Source: an uncultured Lachnospiraceae bacterium (GTDB taxonomy: Bacteria; Bacillota; Clostridia; Lachnospirales; Lachnospiraceae). Taken from it: a DNA stretch of 51,529 bases. Shown in pieces: positions 16,091 through 25,169 of this stretch. The stretch is from NCBI GenBank assembly GCA_910588825.1, contig CAJURF010000017.1, positions 1 to 51,529 on the forward strand, in the 5' to 3' direction. The notes under the pieces are model-generated. The model was given only the letters and a program-made list of their open reading frames with translations, was not told where the DNA came from and searched no databases. Every line of letters starts with the position of its first letter. Position 1 is the first letter of the stretch. Both the position numbers and the translations under genes were made by a program.

Positions 16091-16855
16091 ATGAAGATTG
16101 CGATTACCGGAAAAGGCGGAGTGGGAAAGACAACTTTTGCGGCTACATTAGCCCGGCTTTATGCCCAGGAGGGCAGAAAAGTGCTGGCCGCAGATGTGGA
16201 TCCGGATGCGAATCTTGGGCTGGCGCTGGGGTTTGATGAGGATACGCTGGATTCCATCGTCCCCATCTCAAGAATGCGCAAATTGGTGGAAGAACGCACG
16301 GGAGCTACCCCGGATAATCAGTTTTACCGGGTGAATCCTAAAGTGGACGATATACCAGATACTTACGGGAAAATGTGCAACGGCGTGAAATTGCTGGTAA
16401 TGGGTACGGTGGAAACCGGGGGCGGCGGATGTGTCTGTCCAGAGCATGTAATGCTGAAACGTATTATTAACAATATGGTACTGCGCCGGGATGATGTGGT
16501 GATTCTGGATATGGAAGCCGGTCTGGAACATCTGGGCAGGGGAACCACGGAAGGAATGGACCAGTTTATTGTAGTCATCGAACCTGGAGCCAGAAGCGTA
16601 CAGACATATAAAAATGTGAAACGTCTGGCTGAAGATCTGGGAGTGAAACAGGTGCGGGTAGTTGCCAATAAAGTGCGCGGGCCGGAAGACGAAGCTTTTA
16701 TCCAGGCAAAGATTCCTCCAGAAGATTTGTTGGGCATGATTCATTACAACACAGAAGTGATGGATGCCGACCGTCAGGGAAAGTCCCCTTTCGATTTTAG
16801 TCAGACTGTAGTGAATGAAATCCAGATAATAAAAGAAAAAATCGATCATCAATGA
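16091..16855 (+). CDS. CooC/AcsF-type nickel-insertion ATPase (second copy)
   Basis: This is a second MinD/NifH-like ATPase of the CooC family, 254 residues, with GKGGVGKTT at residues 7-15, DVDPDAN, and a CXC motif (Cys114, Cys116 in GGGCVCPEH). In acetogens one CooC-type protein serves CODH and another, called AcsF, serves nickel insertion into the A-cluster of ACS. Lying between acsA and acsB, this copy is the better AcsF candidate, but that is inference. ATG 16091 has GGAGG directly before it; the in-frame ATG at 16079 does not. Its codon use is GC-rich and unlike its neighbours acsA and acsB. Confidence 0.9.
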   Translation: MKIAITGKGGVGKTTFAATLARLYAQEGRKVLAADVDPDANLGLALGFDEDTLDSIVPISRMRKLVEERTGATPDNQFYRVNPKVDDIPDTYGKMCNGVKLLVMGTVETGGGGCVCPEHVMLKRIINNMVLRRDDVVILDMEAGLEHLGRGTTEGMDQFIVVIEPGARSVQTYKNVKRLAEDLGVKQVRVVANKVRGPEDEAFIQAKIPPEDLLGMIHYNTEVMDADRQGKSPFDFSQTVVNEIQIIKEKIDHQ

Positions 16856-16877
16856 TCAAAATAGGAGGTAATACAAA

Positions 16878-19007
16878 GTGCTGTTATTTGATACCGTCTT
16901 TAACGGAAATGATAAAGTATACGCAATTACAGAAGAAGCTGTAAATGCAGCAATCGCGCAACATGGCGAAGATAAAGCTGTAAGCTTTCCGGACACAGCT
17001 TATGTGCTTCCCTGTTACTATTCTGTAACAGGAACAAAGATTACAACTCTGAAAGAGATGAAAGAGGCTCTGGGCGTTATTAAGAGCCTTATGACAAGAG
17101 AGAGAAGACTGAACGATGCTTTCATGTCAGGTGTGGCTACTGCTCTGTGTGCTGAGTTTGTAGAAGCACTGAAATATATCGACGGCGCAACACCTTATGA
17201 AGCTCCCTGCGCAGGACATCTGCCGGATGCTATCATCCGTGAGCTGGGTGTGCCCCTTGTAACAGGAGATATCCCAGGTGTGGCTGTTATCTTAGGTTCT
17301 GCTCCTTCTGCTGATGAAGGTGTGGCTCTGGTTAAGAGCTATCAGGAACAAGGTATGCTGGTTACTCTGGTTGGCGGAATCATCGACCAGGTAGTAGAAA
17401 AAGGCATGAAGACAGGCGCAAATGTACGTGTAGTTCCCCTTGGAAAAGATGTAACTTCCGTAATCCATGTAGTATCCGTAGCTCTGCGTGCTGCTCTGAT
17501 CTTTGGTAACATCAAACCAGGTGATGCTGCCAACCTTATGAAATATACATTTGAACGTGTACCGGCATTCGTAAACGCATTCAAGCCATTGGATGACGTA
17601 ATCGTAGCTTGTGGTGCAGGCGCAATCGCACTGGGCTTCCCGGTTATCACAAACGATATGGAATTTACACCTTCAGTACCGAAGAGCTTGATCAAACTGG
17701 ATGACGTTTCCAAGTTCAACGCAGCTTCTCTGGAAGCACGTGACATCAAGATCAAGATCACACATATTGACATTCCTGTTTCCTTCGCATCTGCATTTGA
17801 AGGCGAGATTATCCGCCGCGGCGATATGCAGGTAGAATTCGACGGCTCTCGTGTAGACTGCTTCGAGCTGGTACAGACGAAAGAGCTGACAGAAGTGGAA
17901 GACCATAAGATTGAGCTGATCGGACCAGACATTGACGAATTTGAAGTAGGAAGCAAACAGAGCATTGGTTTTGTAGTGGAAGTGGCAGGAAAGAAGATGC
18001 AGACAGACTTCGAGCCTGTTATCGAGCGTAAATTCCACAGCTACATCAACTGTGCAGAAGGTATTATGCATACAGGCCAGAGGGATATGATCCGTATCCG
18101 TGTGAGCAAAGAAGCTTTTAACGCTGGATTCCGTGCAAAACATCTGGGTGAAATTCTTTATGCAAAAGTAAAGAATGACTACGAAGCAGTTGTAGACAGA
18201 TGCCAGGTTAAGATCTATACAAAAGCAGAAGATTGTACAAATCTCCGCCACGGACTGGTAACAGAAATGTTTGACAAACGTGACGAGAGACTGTTAAGCC
18301 TTACAGATGAGTCTGTAGACGTTTACTACAGCTGTATTCTGTGCCAGGCATTCTCCCCATCACACGTATGTGTGGTTACACCGGAAAGACTTGGTCTGTG
18401 TGGTGCCGTTTCATGGCTGGATGCCAAGGCTACCAACGAGCTGGAGCCGGAAGGTGCATGCCAGATCATCACAAAAGAAGGTGTGCTTGATGAGAAACTG
18501 GGCGCTTACGAATCTGTAAATGAAGCTGTTAAGAAATACTCCATGGGCGCACTGGAAAGAGTTACTCTGTACTCTATCATGGAAGATCCCATGACATCCT
18601 GTGGATGTTTCGAGTGTATCTGCGGTATTGAGCCCCTTTCCAATGGTGTGGCTATCGCTAACCGTGAGTATGCCGGCGTAACACCACTGGGTATGACATT
18701 CCCGGAAATGGCTTCTATGACCGGCGGTGGTGTTCAGACACCTGGATTCATGGGACATGGAAAACATTTCATTTCTTCCAAGAAGTTCATGGCAGCTGAG
18801 GGCGGTCTGGAACGTATCGTATGGATGCCGAAAGAACTGAAAGAAACAGTTGCAGAGCGTCTGAACGCTACAGCAAAAGAAATGTATGGAATTGATAACT
18901 TTACTGATATGATTGGTGATGAGACAATTGCTGAAGATCCGGAAACATTGTTCGCTTTCCTGCAGGAGAAGAACCATCCGGCACTTAGTATGGATCCACT
19001 GATGTAA
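16878..19007 (+). CDS. acsB: Acetyl-CoA synthase (CO-methylating), CODH/ACS alpha subunit
   Basis: The enzyme joins CO, a methyl group from the corrinoid protein and CoA to form acetyl-CoA. The A-cluster ligands are intact: Cys486, Cys489, Cys498 and Cys508 for the 4Fe-4S cubane (spacing 3, 9, 10 as in Moorella) and Cys575-Gly576-Cys577 for the distal nickel. At 709 residues it has all three domains, including the N-terminal domain that contacts CODH, so it is the bacterial form and not the short archaeal one. The start is GTG 16878 with AGGAGG 9 bases upstream. Codon bias is strong. A hairpin follows at 19018-19040. Confidence 0.97.
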   Translation: MLLFDTVFNGNDKVYAITEEAVNAAIAQHGEDKAVSFPDTAYVLPCYYSVTGTKITTLKEMKEALGVIKSLMTRERRLNDAFMSGVATALCAEFVEALKYIDGATPYEAPCAGHLPDAIIRELGVPLVTGDIPGVAVILGSAPSADEGVALVKSYQEQGMLVTLVGGIIDQVVEKGMKTGANVRVVPLGKDVTSVIHVVSVALRAALIFGNIKPGDAANLMKYTFERVPAFVNAFKPLDDVIVACGAGAIALGFPVITNDMEFTPSVPKSLIKLDDVSKFNAASLEARDIKIKITHIDIPVSFASAFEGEIIRRGDMQVEFDGSRVDCFELVQTKELTEVEDHKIELIGPDIDEFEVGSKQSIGFVVEVAGKKMQTDFEPVIERKFHSYINCAEGIMHTGQRDMIRIRVSKEAFNAGFRAKHLGEILYAKVKNDYEAVVDRCQVKIYTKAEDCTNLRHGLVTEMFDKRDERLLSLTDESVDVYYSCILCQAFSPSHVCVVTPERLGLCGAVSWLDAKATNELEPEGACQIITKEGVLDEKLGAYESVNEAVKKYSMGALERVTLYSIMEDPMTSCGCFECICGIEPLSNGVAIANREYAGVTPLGMTFPEMASMTGGGVQTPGFMGHGKHFISSKKFMAAEGGLERIVWMPKELKETVAERLNATAKEMYGIDNFTDMIGDETIAEDPETLFAFLQEKNHPALSMDPLM

Positions 19008-19017
19008 GTAATCTTGT

Positions 19018-19040
19018 TCTGCCTGCCTTTGGCAGGCAGA
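19018..19040 (+). promoter_or_regulatory. Perfect 10-bp hairpin between acsB and acsD
   Basis: TCTGCCTGCC (19018-19027) and GGCAGGCAGA (19031-19040) pair fully around a TTT loop. No T-run follows at once, so it is not a normal terminator. It may stabilise the 3' end of the upstream message or set subunit ratios. Confidence 0.55.
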
Positions 19041-19079
19041 CTGATTGATAGAATATTTTAAAAGGAGGCTAAACAAAAA

Positions 19080-20021
19080 ATGCCGTTTAATCAAAAACCA
19101 CAAAAATTCAATGCAAAGATCAACACAGTCACAATCGGCACAGGTGACAAAGCTATCGCACTGGGTGGAGAAAGCGTACTTCCTTTCTATACTTTTGACG
19201 GTCCCATTGAGAATGCACCGAAGGTAGGTGTGGAAATTACTGATAAAGGTATTGATGATTCTGTTCCGGGAATCAAAGCATACTATGAAGGATGCGCAAG
19301 TGTAGCTGATATTGCTAAGAAAGCATCTGAGATGGAAGGTGCAGATTTCGTAGTATTATCATTGGTTGGTGGAGATCCCAACGGTGATGATAAATCAGTG
19401 GATGATCTGGTTGCTGTTGTAAAAGAAGTTGTTGCAGCAGTTGACTGCCCGCTGGTAGTAAAAGGATGCGCAAATGTAGAAAAAGATGCTGCTCTTCTTC
19501 CGAAAGTTGCCGAAGCATGCCAGGGTAAAAATACTCTGATTATGTCTGCAAAAGAAGAAAACTACAAGACCATTGGTGCGTCTGTAGGTTTAGCTTATGA
19601 CCTGAACATGGGTGCTGAGTCAGCCGTAGACATCAACTTGGCAAAACAGTTGAATGTTATCAGCACACAGCTGGGTGTAAAGGCAGATAAGATTGTGATG
19701 GATGTTGGTACTGCTGCTGTTGGATACGGATATGAATATGTGGTATCTACCATGGATCGTATCAGAGGCGCCGCATTGTCTCAGGATGATGCAACACTTC
19801 AAATGCCTATTATTACACCGGTAGCAAGCGACGCATGGAGCGTAAAAGAAGCTGTTGCTTCTGAAGAGGATATGCCGGAATGGGGTCCCGCTGAAGAAAG
19901 AGGGATTGGTATGGAAATCATGACTGCAGCATCTGACTTAGTATCTGGTTCAAATGCCGTAATCCTGAGACATCCTCAGTCTGTTGCAACGATTTCAAAA
20001 ATGATCAAAGAGTTAGTGTAA
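19080..20021 (+). CDS. acsD: Corrinoid/iron-sulfur protein, small subunit
   Basis: AcsD is the beta subunit of the heterodimer that carries the methyl group from methyl-tetrahydrofolate to ACS. It is a TIM-barrel protein of 313 residues. Typical blocks are GGESVLPFYTFDG near the N-terminus, ALSLVGGDP-like FVVLSLVGGDPNG, and LVVKGCANVEKD. It shares the IGTGDKAIALGGE motif with AcsC (there IGTGDAEYTLGGE), consistent with the common origin of both subunits. AAAGGAGG precedes ATG 19080. It is followed 27 bases later by acsC and shares its codon bias. Confidence 0.96.
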   Translation: MPFNQKPQKFNAKINTVTIGTGDKAIALGGESVLPFYTFDGPIENAPKVGVEITDKGIDDSVPGIKAYYEGCASVADIAKKASEMEGADFVVLSLVGGDPNGDDKSVDDLVAVVKEVVAAVDCPLVVKGCANVEKDAALLPKVAEACQGKNTLIMSAKEENYKTIGASVGLAYDLNMGAESAVDINLAKQLNVISTQLGVKADKIVMDVGTAAVGYGYEYVVSTMDRIRGAALSQDDATLQMPIITPVASDAWSVKEAVASEEDMPEWGPAEERGIGMEIMTAASDLVSGSNAVILRHPQSVATISKMIKELV

Positions 20022-20048
20022 TAGAAAAAAATAGGAGGATAAAAAAGA

Positions 20049-21395
20049 ATGGCGCTGAATGGTATTCAAATTTTTAAAATGACACCAAAAACAAACTGTA
20101 AGGACTGTGGCTCCCCAACTTGTATGGCTTTCTCCATGAAAGTTGCCCAGGGTGCCGTTGATATTTCTGCATGCCCGCATATGTCAGAGGAAGCTCTGGC
20201 TACATTGGCTGATGCAACTGCACCTCCAATGAAGACAATCAAAATTGGTACTGGCGACGCAGAATATACATTAGGCGGAGAAACTGTACTTTACAGACAT
20301 GACAAGACATTTGTAAGCAGACCCAGATATGCAGTAGGTCTCTGCTCCTGCATGGAAGACGCTGATGTGGATGCAAAATTAGAAGGCTTGAAGAAAGTTG
20401 ACTATGAGCGTATCGGCGAAAAAATGTACGTGGAATTAATCTACGTAAATTACAATCCCAATAATGGACAGGACAAGTATCTGGAGATGGTGAAAAAAGC
20501 TGCTGCTACAGGTAGAACTCTGGTTCTGGGATGTCAGGATGAAGCTGTTGCCAAAGCTGCTCTGGATATCTGCAAAGATGCAAAACCGGTATTGAACGGC
20601 GCAACTGCTGCAAATGCTGAAGCTATGAGCAAATTAGCAACAGACGCAGGTGTTGTACTGGGTGTCAGCGGAGCTGACTTAAATGAGATTTATGATACTG
20701 TTGCAAAGATCGAAGGACTGGGCAACAAGAATCTTGTAATTGATGTGACTGGCGCAGATATAAAGACAACTTTTGCAAATGCTGTACAGGTTAGACGTGC
20801 AGCAATCAAAGATGAAGACCGTACATTTGGATATCCTTCTATCGTGAACCTGAGCAGAGTTGCCGGCGGCGACAAATATATGCAGGAAGCTTTAGCTGCT
20901 CTGTTTACAATGAAATATGGTTCCATCATCGTTGTGGATGAAATGACATACGCACAGGCTCTGCCTCTGTATGGCCTGCGTCAGAACGTATTCACCGATC
21001 CTCAGAAACCGATGACTGTAGAACCTGGTATCTATCCGATCAATGGTGGAGACGAGAATTCTCTTTGCCTGACAACTGTAGACTTTGCTCTTACATACTT
21101 CGTAGTTTCTGGCGAATTGGAGAGATCTGGTGTTCCCTGTAATCTGTTAATCAGTGATGCAGGCGGAATGTCTGTACTGACTGCATGGGCTGCTGGTAAA
21201 TTGTCTTCTGGAACAATTTCCAAGTTCATCGAAGAACAGGTGAAAGACAAAATCAAATGCCGCAAACTGGTAATCCCAGGAAAAGTTGCTGTATTGAAGG
21301 GTGATTTAGAGGCTAAGCTTCCTGATTGGGAAATCATCGTAGCTCCCAACGAGGCTGTTCAGCTTGTTAAATTCTTAAAGGAAATGAATGCATAA
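20049..21395 (+). CDS. acsC: Corrinoid/iron-sulfur protein, large subunit
   Basis: AcsC is the gamma subunit and binds a 4Fe-4S cluster and the cobamide cofactor. The N-terminal cluster ligands are Cys17, Cys20, Cys25 and Cys42 (CX2CX4CX16C, starting in TNCKDCGSPTC). A TIM barrel follows, then a C-terminal cobamide-binding Rossmann domain (NLLISDAGGMSVLTAWAAGK and KLVIPGKVAVLKG). The 448-residue length is standard. The cluster reduces inactive Co(II) during reactivation, a process aided by AcsV encoded downstream. Confidence 0.96.
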   Translation: MALNGIQIFKMTPKTNCKDCGSPTCMAFSMKVAQGAVDISACPHMSEEALATLADATAPPMKTIKIGTGDAEYTLGGETVLYRHDKTFVSRPRYAVGLCSCMEDADVDAKLEGLKKVDYERIGEKMYVELIYVNYNPNNGQDKYLEMVKKAAATGRTLVLGCQDEAVAKAALDICKDAKPVLNGATAANAEAMSKLATDAGVVLGVSGADLNEIYDTVAKIEGLGNKNLVIDVTGADIKTTFANAVQVRRAAIKDEDRTFGYPSIVNLSRVAGGDKYMQEALAALFTMKYGSIIVVDEMTYAQALPLYGLRQNVFTDPQKPMTVEPGIYPINGGDENSLCLTTVDFALTYFVVSGELERSGVPCNLLISDAGGMSVLTAWAAGKLSSGTISKFIEEQVKDKIKCRKLVIPGKVAVLKGDLEAKLPDWEIIVAPNEAVQLVKFLKEMNA

Positions 21396-21444
21396 ATAAA
21401 ATGCAACCGTGTTAAAATATAATGAATGAAAAAGGAGAACTAGT

Positions 21445-22230
21445 ATGGCAAAATTTATCGTAATCGGTGAGAGGATTCATTGTATCTCTCCTGTTATCCG
21501 TGAAGCAATGGCAAAAAGGGATCCCGCACCGATTCTGCAGAGAGCAAAAGAGCAGTTGGATGCTGGCGCTACTTACATTGATGTAAACATCGGACCTGCT
21601 GAAAATGATGGGGAAGACCTGATGAAATGGGCCGTTACCACAATTCAGAATGAGTTTGACAACGTACCTCTGGCACTGGATACAGCCAACAAAGCTGCTA
21701 TTGAGGCAGGTATTTCTGTATACAACAGAGCAAAAGGAAAACCAATCGTTAACTCTGCTGATGCTGGTGACAGACTCAGCTACATCGACTTGGCTGCTGC
21801 CAACGATGCAATCGTAATCGCTCTGTGTTCTGCAGGAAGCGTTCCCGCAGACGTGGACGAACGTATGGCATTCTGCCAGCAGATGCTGGAACATGGTATG
21901 ACTCTGGGTATGGAAGCAGAAGATCTGTGGTTCGATCCGTTATTCCTGGTTGCTAAGGGAATGCAGGAACAGCAGAAATCTATTATGGAAGCTATCCGTC
22001 AGTTCACAGAGATGGGCCTGAACACAACTGGTGGTCTGTCAAATGTTTCTAACGGTATGCCGAAGAATATGCGTCCGATTATGGACTCTGTAATGGTATC
22101 TATGTGTATGGCTATGGGTCTGACATCCGCTATCGTAAATCCATGTGATCAGAGGCTGATGGAAGCAGTTAAGACATCTGATATCCTTCTGAACAACTCA
22201 CTGTACGCAGATTCTTATCTTGAGCTTTAA
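21445..22230 (+). CDS. acsE: Methyltetrahydrofolate:corrinoid/iron-sulfur protein methyltransferase
   Basis: AcsE moves the methyl group from 5-methyl-tetrahydrofolate to the Co(I) of AcsCD, joining the methyl and carbonyl branches. It is a DHPS-like TIM barrel of 261 residues, the expected length. Pterin-site features include the N-terminal IGERIHC, GATYIDVNIGPAEND and IVNSADAGDRL, with GGLSNVSNGMP near the C-terminus. AAAAGGAGAA precedes the ATG. It is followed by a terminator-like hairpin that separates it from acsV. Confidence 0.96.
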   Translation: MAKFIVIGERIHCISPVIREAMAKRDPAPILQRAKEQLDAGATYIDVNIGPAENDGEDLMKWAVTTIQNEFDNVPLALDTANKAAIEAGISVYNRAKGKPIVNSADAGDRLSYIDLAAANDAIVIALCSAGSVPADVDERMAFCQQMLEHGMTLGMEAEDLWFDPLFLVAKGMQEQQKSIMEAIRQFTEMGLNTTGGLSNVSNGMPKNMRPIMDSVMVSMCMAMGLTSAIVNPCDQRLMEAVKTSDILLNNSLYADSYLEL

Positions 22231-22313
22231 TTTCTGCTCCTTGAGTGGCAGCGTTGCTGAAGGGTGTAAGAATGCGGAATTACCGCAGAAAATAAGAGTT
22301 TAGAAATCCATAA

Positions 22314-22367
22314 CCGGGATGGAGGAAAAAAAGTGGGTTTACCCTTTTGCTTTTTCCATCCCGTTTT
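22314..22367 (+). terminator. Terminator-like hairpin between acsE and acsV
   Basis: CGGGATGG (22315-22322) pairs with CCATCCCG (22356-22363), extended inside by an A-run facing a T-run (22351-22355). TTTT follows the stem. A smaller hairpin TGCGG/CCGCA lies near 22274-22287. Partial termination here would lower acsV expression compared with the catalytic genes. Confidence 0.65.
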
Positions 22368-22449
22368 AAATGTATGTAAAAATGAAACGTAAGCGGAAAT
22401 AAAGTGGGCGGAGATTTCCGGTCTCAAGAGGATAAAGGAGATTTCATCT

Positions 22450-24384
22450 ATGTATAAGGTGACATTTAAATTTGAAGATGGTAGTCAGGTGGAAAATTAT
22501 GCAACAGAAGGTGAGAATCTTCTGGAATTAGCCCAGAAGTCCAATGTGGTCATTGATGCACCTTGTTCTGGTAATGCCTCCTGCGGAAAATGCAAACTTA
22601 AACTGCTGAGCGGTGAAATGAAATCAAAGAAAACCCGTCATATTACAGATGACGAGTTTGAGCAGGGCTGGAGACTGGCATGTATCAGTGAGCCTTCTGA
22701 GGATTTGGAAGTGCTGGTTCCGGATATTGCCTCTGCATTTAAAAGCCGGATGAAAGTGGCTGATTTGAGTTCAAAGGGTGAAATACAGATTTTCCAGCAT
22801 GCCAAAGAGAGCATCGAGCTGGCTGGAATTGATCTGCGCAACAGCCTGGATGTGGTGGAAGTGACCATGGATTCCCCATCCCTGGATGATACCATGCCGG
22901 ATAATGAACGTCTGACCCGTGCACTGAGAAAATATATGAATCTGAAAAAGGTACGTCTTCCATATTCAGTGATCCGCAAAATCCCGGATGTGCTCAGAGA
23001 GAGCAATTTCTCTGTGAAATGTGTGCTGCGTACCACTCCTGATGATATGTTTGTTTATGATGTTTTTCCAAAGGACTATGATGTGGTAATCGGCGGTCTC
23101 GCCATTGATATCGGGACTACTACCGTATCTGCTTTAATCATTGATATGGAAACCGGGGAAATTTTAGCGAAAGCATCCTCAGGAAATGGTCAGATTCGCT
23201 ATGGAGCAGATGTAATCAACCGCATTATTGAATCTACAAAAGAGGGCGGGAAAGAGCGTCTGCAGAAGGCCGTGATAGAGGAAACAATTAATCCGCTGAT
23301 TCAGGAAATGTGTGGCAGTATCCAGTTTCCAAAAAGACAGATATACCGCATGTGTATTGCAGGCAACACAACTATGAATCATCTGTTTGCGGGAGTTAAT
23401 GCGGACCCGCTTCGCATGGAGCCCTACATTCCCGCATTCTTTAAGACAAATTCTCTTTTTGCATCAGATCTGGGAATTGATGTGAATCCGGATGCCCATA
23501 TTATCGTGGCACCCAATATTGGAAGTTATGTGGGCGGGGATATTACAGCGGGAACTTTTGTGAGTATGATCTGGAATAAACCGGAATTCTCCTTGTTCAT
23601 TGATTTGGGAACCAACGGTGAGCTGGTGTTTGGAAACTCTGATTTCCTGATGAGCTGTGCCTGTTCCGCAGGTCCTGCCTTTGAGGGCGGTGATATCAGC
23701 TGCGGAATGCGCGCTACCGACGGTGCCATTGAGGCATGCACCATTGATCCTGAAACCATGGAACCATCCTGTAAAATTATTGGTGACCAGGGGGAGAAAC
23801 CTATCGGTCTGTGCGGTTCGGGCATTATTGACGTGATCAGTGAGCTCTATCGTACAAGAATCATTGATCCTAAGGGTAAGTTTATACGAGAAGGAAAACG
23901 GATCAAACACGATGAATACGGCATGGGCAGCTATGTCCTGGCATTTGAGGAAGAGGCTGGTTCTGTAAAAGATGTTGAAATAACAGAGGTAGATATTGAT
24001 AACTTTATCCGTGCGAAAGGGGCAATTTTCTCAGCTATCCGCACCATGCTCACTTCCCTGGATTTTGATATCTCTATGATTGAGAATGTCTATGTTGCCG
24101 GAGGTATCGGCAGTGGGATTAACATGCACAATGCGGTATCTATTGGCATGTTCCCGGATATTCCGATGGATAAATTCCATTATGTGGGGAATTCTTCTCT
24201 GTCCGGTTCTTATGCTATGCTGCTGTCTACAGAATCAGAGAGAAAAGTTTATGAGATTGCGCAAAACATGACATATCTGGAATTGAGTGCGGTTCCTTCT
24301 TACATGGATGAATTCATAGGAGCATGTTTCCTGCCTCATACAGATATGACCCTGTTCCCTTCTGTAGAAGCTCAGATGAAATAA
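22450..24384 (+). CDS. acsV: Corrinoid activation/regeneration protein AcsV (RACo)
   Basis: RACo uses ATP and reduced ferredoxin-type electrons to return accidentally oxidised Co(II) of AcsCD to Co(I). The N-terminal domain is a 2Fe-2S ferredoxin with Cys39, Cys45, Cys48 and Cys78. After a linker and middle domain comes the DUF4445 ASKHA ATPase with phosphate-binding loops AIDIGTTTVSALI, AGNTTMNHLF, FIDLGTNGELVFG, and VAGGIGSG. The 644-residue length is typical. ATAAAGGAGA precedes the ATG. Its codon use is less biased than acsA-E, as expected for a factor needed in small amounts. Confidence 0.95.
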   Translation: MYKVTFKFEDGSQVENYATEGENLLELAQKSNVVIDAPCSGNASCGKCKLKLLSGEMKSKKTRHITDDEFEQGWRLACISEPSEDLEVLVPDIASAFKSRMKVADLSSKGEIQIFQHAKESIELAGIDLRNSLDVVEVTMDSPSLDDTMPDNERLTRALRKYMNLKKVRLPYSVIRKIPDVLRESNFSVKCVLRTTPDDMFVYDVFPKDYDVVIGGLAIDIGTTTVSALIIDMETGEILAKASSGNGQIRYGADVINRIIESTKEGGKERLQKAVIEETINPLIQEMCGSIQFPKRQIYRMCIAGNTTMNHLFAGVNADPLRMEPYIPAFFKTNSLFASDLGIDVNPDAHIIVAPNIGSYVGGDITAGTFVSMIWNKPEFSLFIDLGTNGELVFGNSDFLMSCACSAGPAFEGGDISCGMRATDGAIEACTIDPETMEPSCKIIGDQGEKPIGLCGSGIIDVISELYRTRIIDPKGKFIREGKRIKHDEYGMGSYVLAFEEEAGSVKDVEITEVDIDNFIRAKGAIFSAIRTMLTSLDFDISMIENVYVAGGIGSGINMHNAVSIGMFPDIPMDKFHYVGNSSLSGSYAMLLSTESERKVYEIAQNMTYLELSAVPSYMDEFIGACFLPHTDMTLFPSVEAQMK

Positions 24385-24420
24385 AAGACAAAAGCATATT
24401 TACAATCAGGAGAATAAACA

Positions 24421-25092
24421 ATGGAGAAAATGACAGGTAAAGAATTTCCATATGGCAAAGACAATAAAGAAAGGCTGCCCTGGGAACACTATTTGTCTCA
24501 GTATGAGCAGGCGGATCCAAAAGAGATTGCAGAGCGTCTGCAGATTGATTATGATCCGGAAACCAAACGTTTTACCCTGGAATTGCTGGGCACGGTGTAT
24601 TTCGTTACCTGGCCGGATTTTCAGGTATCCCATAAGGCAGACAGTATCGGATGTTATCCTCTGGAGGACGTGATTGCCGCTAAGATTCTTGTGATCCGGT
24701 ATCTGCTGAATGGGAAGTATTCATTTTCCAGAGGGGAATTTTGTACCTACAGTGAAATGCCCTGGGGCAATGTGTACCAGAAACAGTTCCATGGACGCTG
24801 TATCCTTCGGCTTGCCTATGGATTTGGCAATAAACTGGGAAACTTCCAGGCGGTTATGGAGCGCATGGGCGGCAAAAAAATGGAATTTGGAGATCTTTCC
24901 TATGAAATTTGTCTCACCGGCCAGTATTTTATACGCTTCATTTTGTGGGAAGGAGATGATGAGTTTCCACCATCTTCGCAGATTTTGTTTTCTGATAATT
25001 TTCCCCATGCATTTGAGGCGGAGGATATGGCTGTGACCGGAGACGTGACCATTGGAATGATGAAAGCCCTGGAAAAGATCATAAATTCATAA
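24421..25092 (+). CDS. DUF3786-like protein, last gene of the CODH/ACS operon
   Basis: This 223-residue soluble protein resembles the DUF3786 family found near corrinoid and acetogenesis genes; the family call is from memory and moderate. It has no membrane segment, signal peptide or cysteine cluster. Notable stretches are EFPYGKDNKERLPWEHYL at the start, FVTWPDFQVSHK, and ILFSDNFPHAFEAEDMAV near the end. Family members lack a proven function. It begins 36 bases after acsV with an AGGAGA site and ends at a strong hairpin, so it belongs to the operon. A role with AcsV or in cobamide handling is inference. Confidence 0.7.
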   Translation: MEKMTGKEFPYGKDNKERLPWEHYLSQYEQADPKEIAERLQIDYDPETKRFTLELLGTVYFVTWPDFQVSHKADSIGCYPLEDVIAAKILVIRYLLNGKYSFSRGEFCTYSEMPWGNVYQKQFHGRCILRLAYGFGNKLGNFQAVMERMGGKKMEFGDLSYEICLTGQYFIRFILWEGDDEFPPSSQILFSDNFPHAFEAEDMAVTGDVTIGMMKALEKIINS

Positions 25093-25102
25093 TGAAGAAT
25101 TG

Positions 25103-25136
25103 CAGGCAGGTATGGTGGAGTAATACCTGCCTGTTT
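25103..25136 (+). terminator. Terminator of the CODH/ACS operon
   Basis: CAGGCAGGTAT (25103-25113) pairs perfectly with ATACCTGCCTG (25123-25133) around a 9-base loop, followed by TTT. The T-run is short but the stem is strong, and the next gene has a different theme. Confidence 0.7.
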
Positions 25137-25169
25137 GTGGGATAATAAAGAAAAAAGGCGGATGATTGT

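Noticed and set aside
21400..21425. TATAAT-like box before acsE
   Set aside because: No -35 element at the right distance; the gene is better explained as part of the operon.
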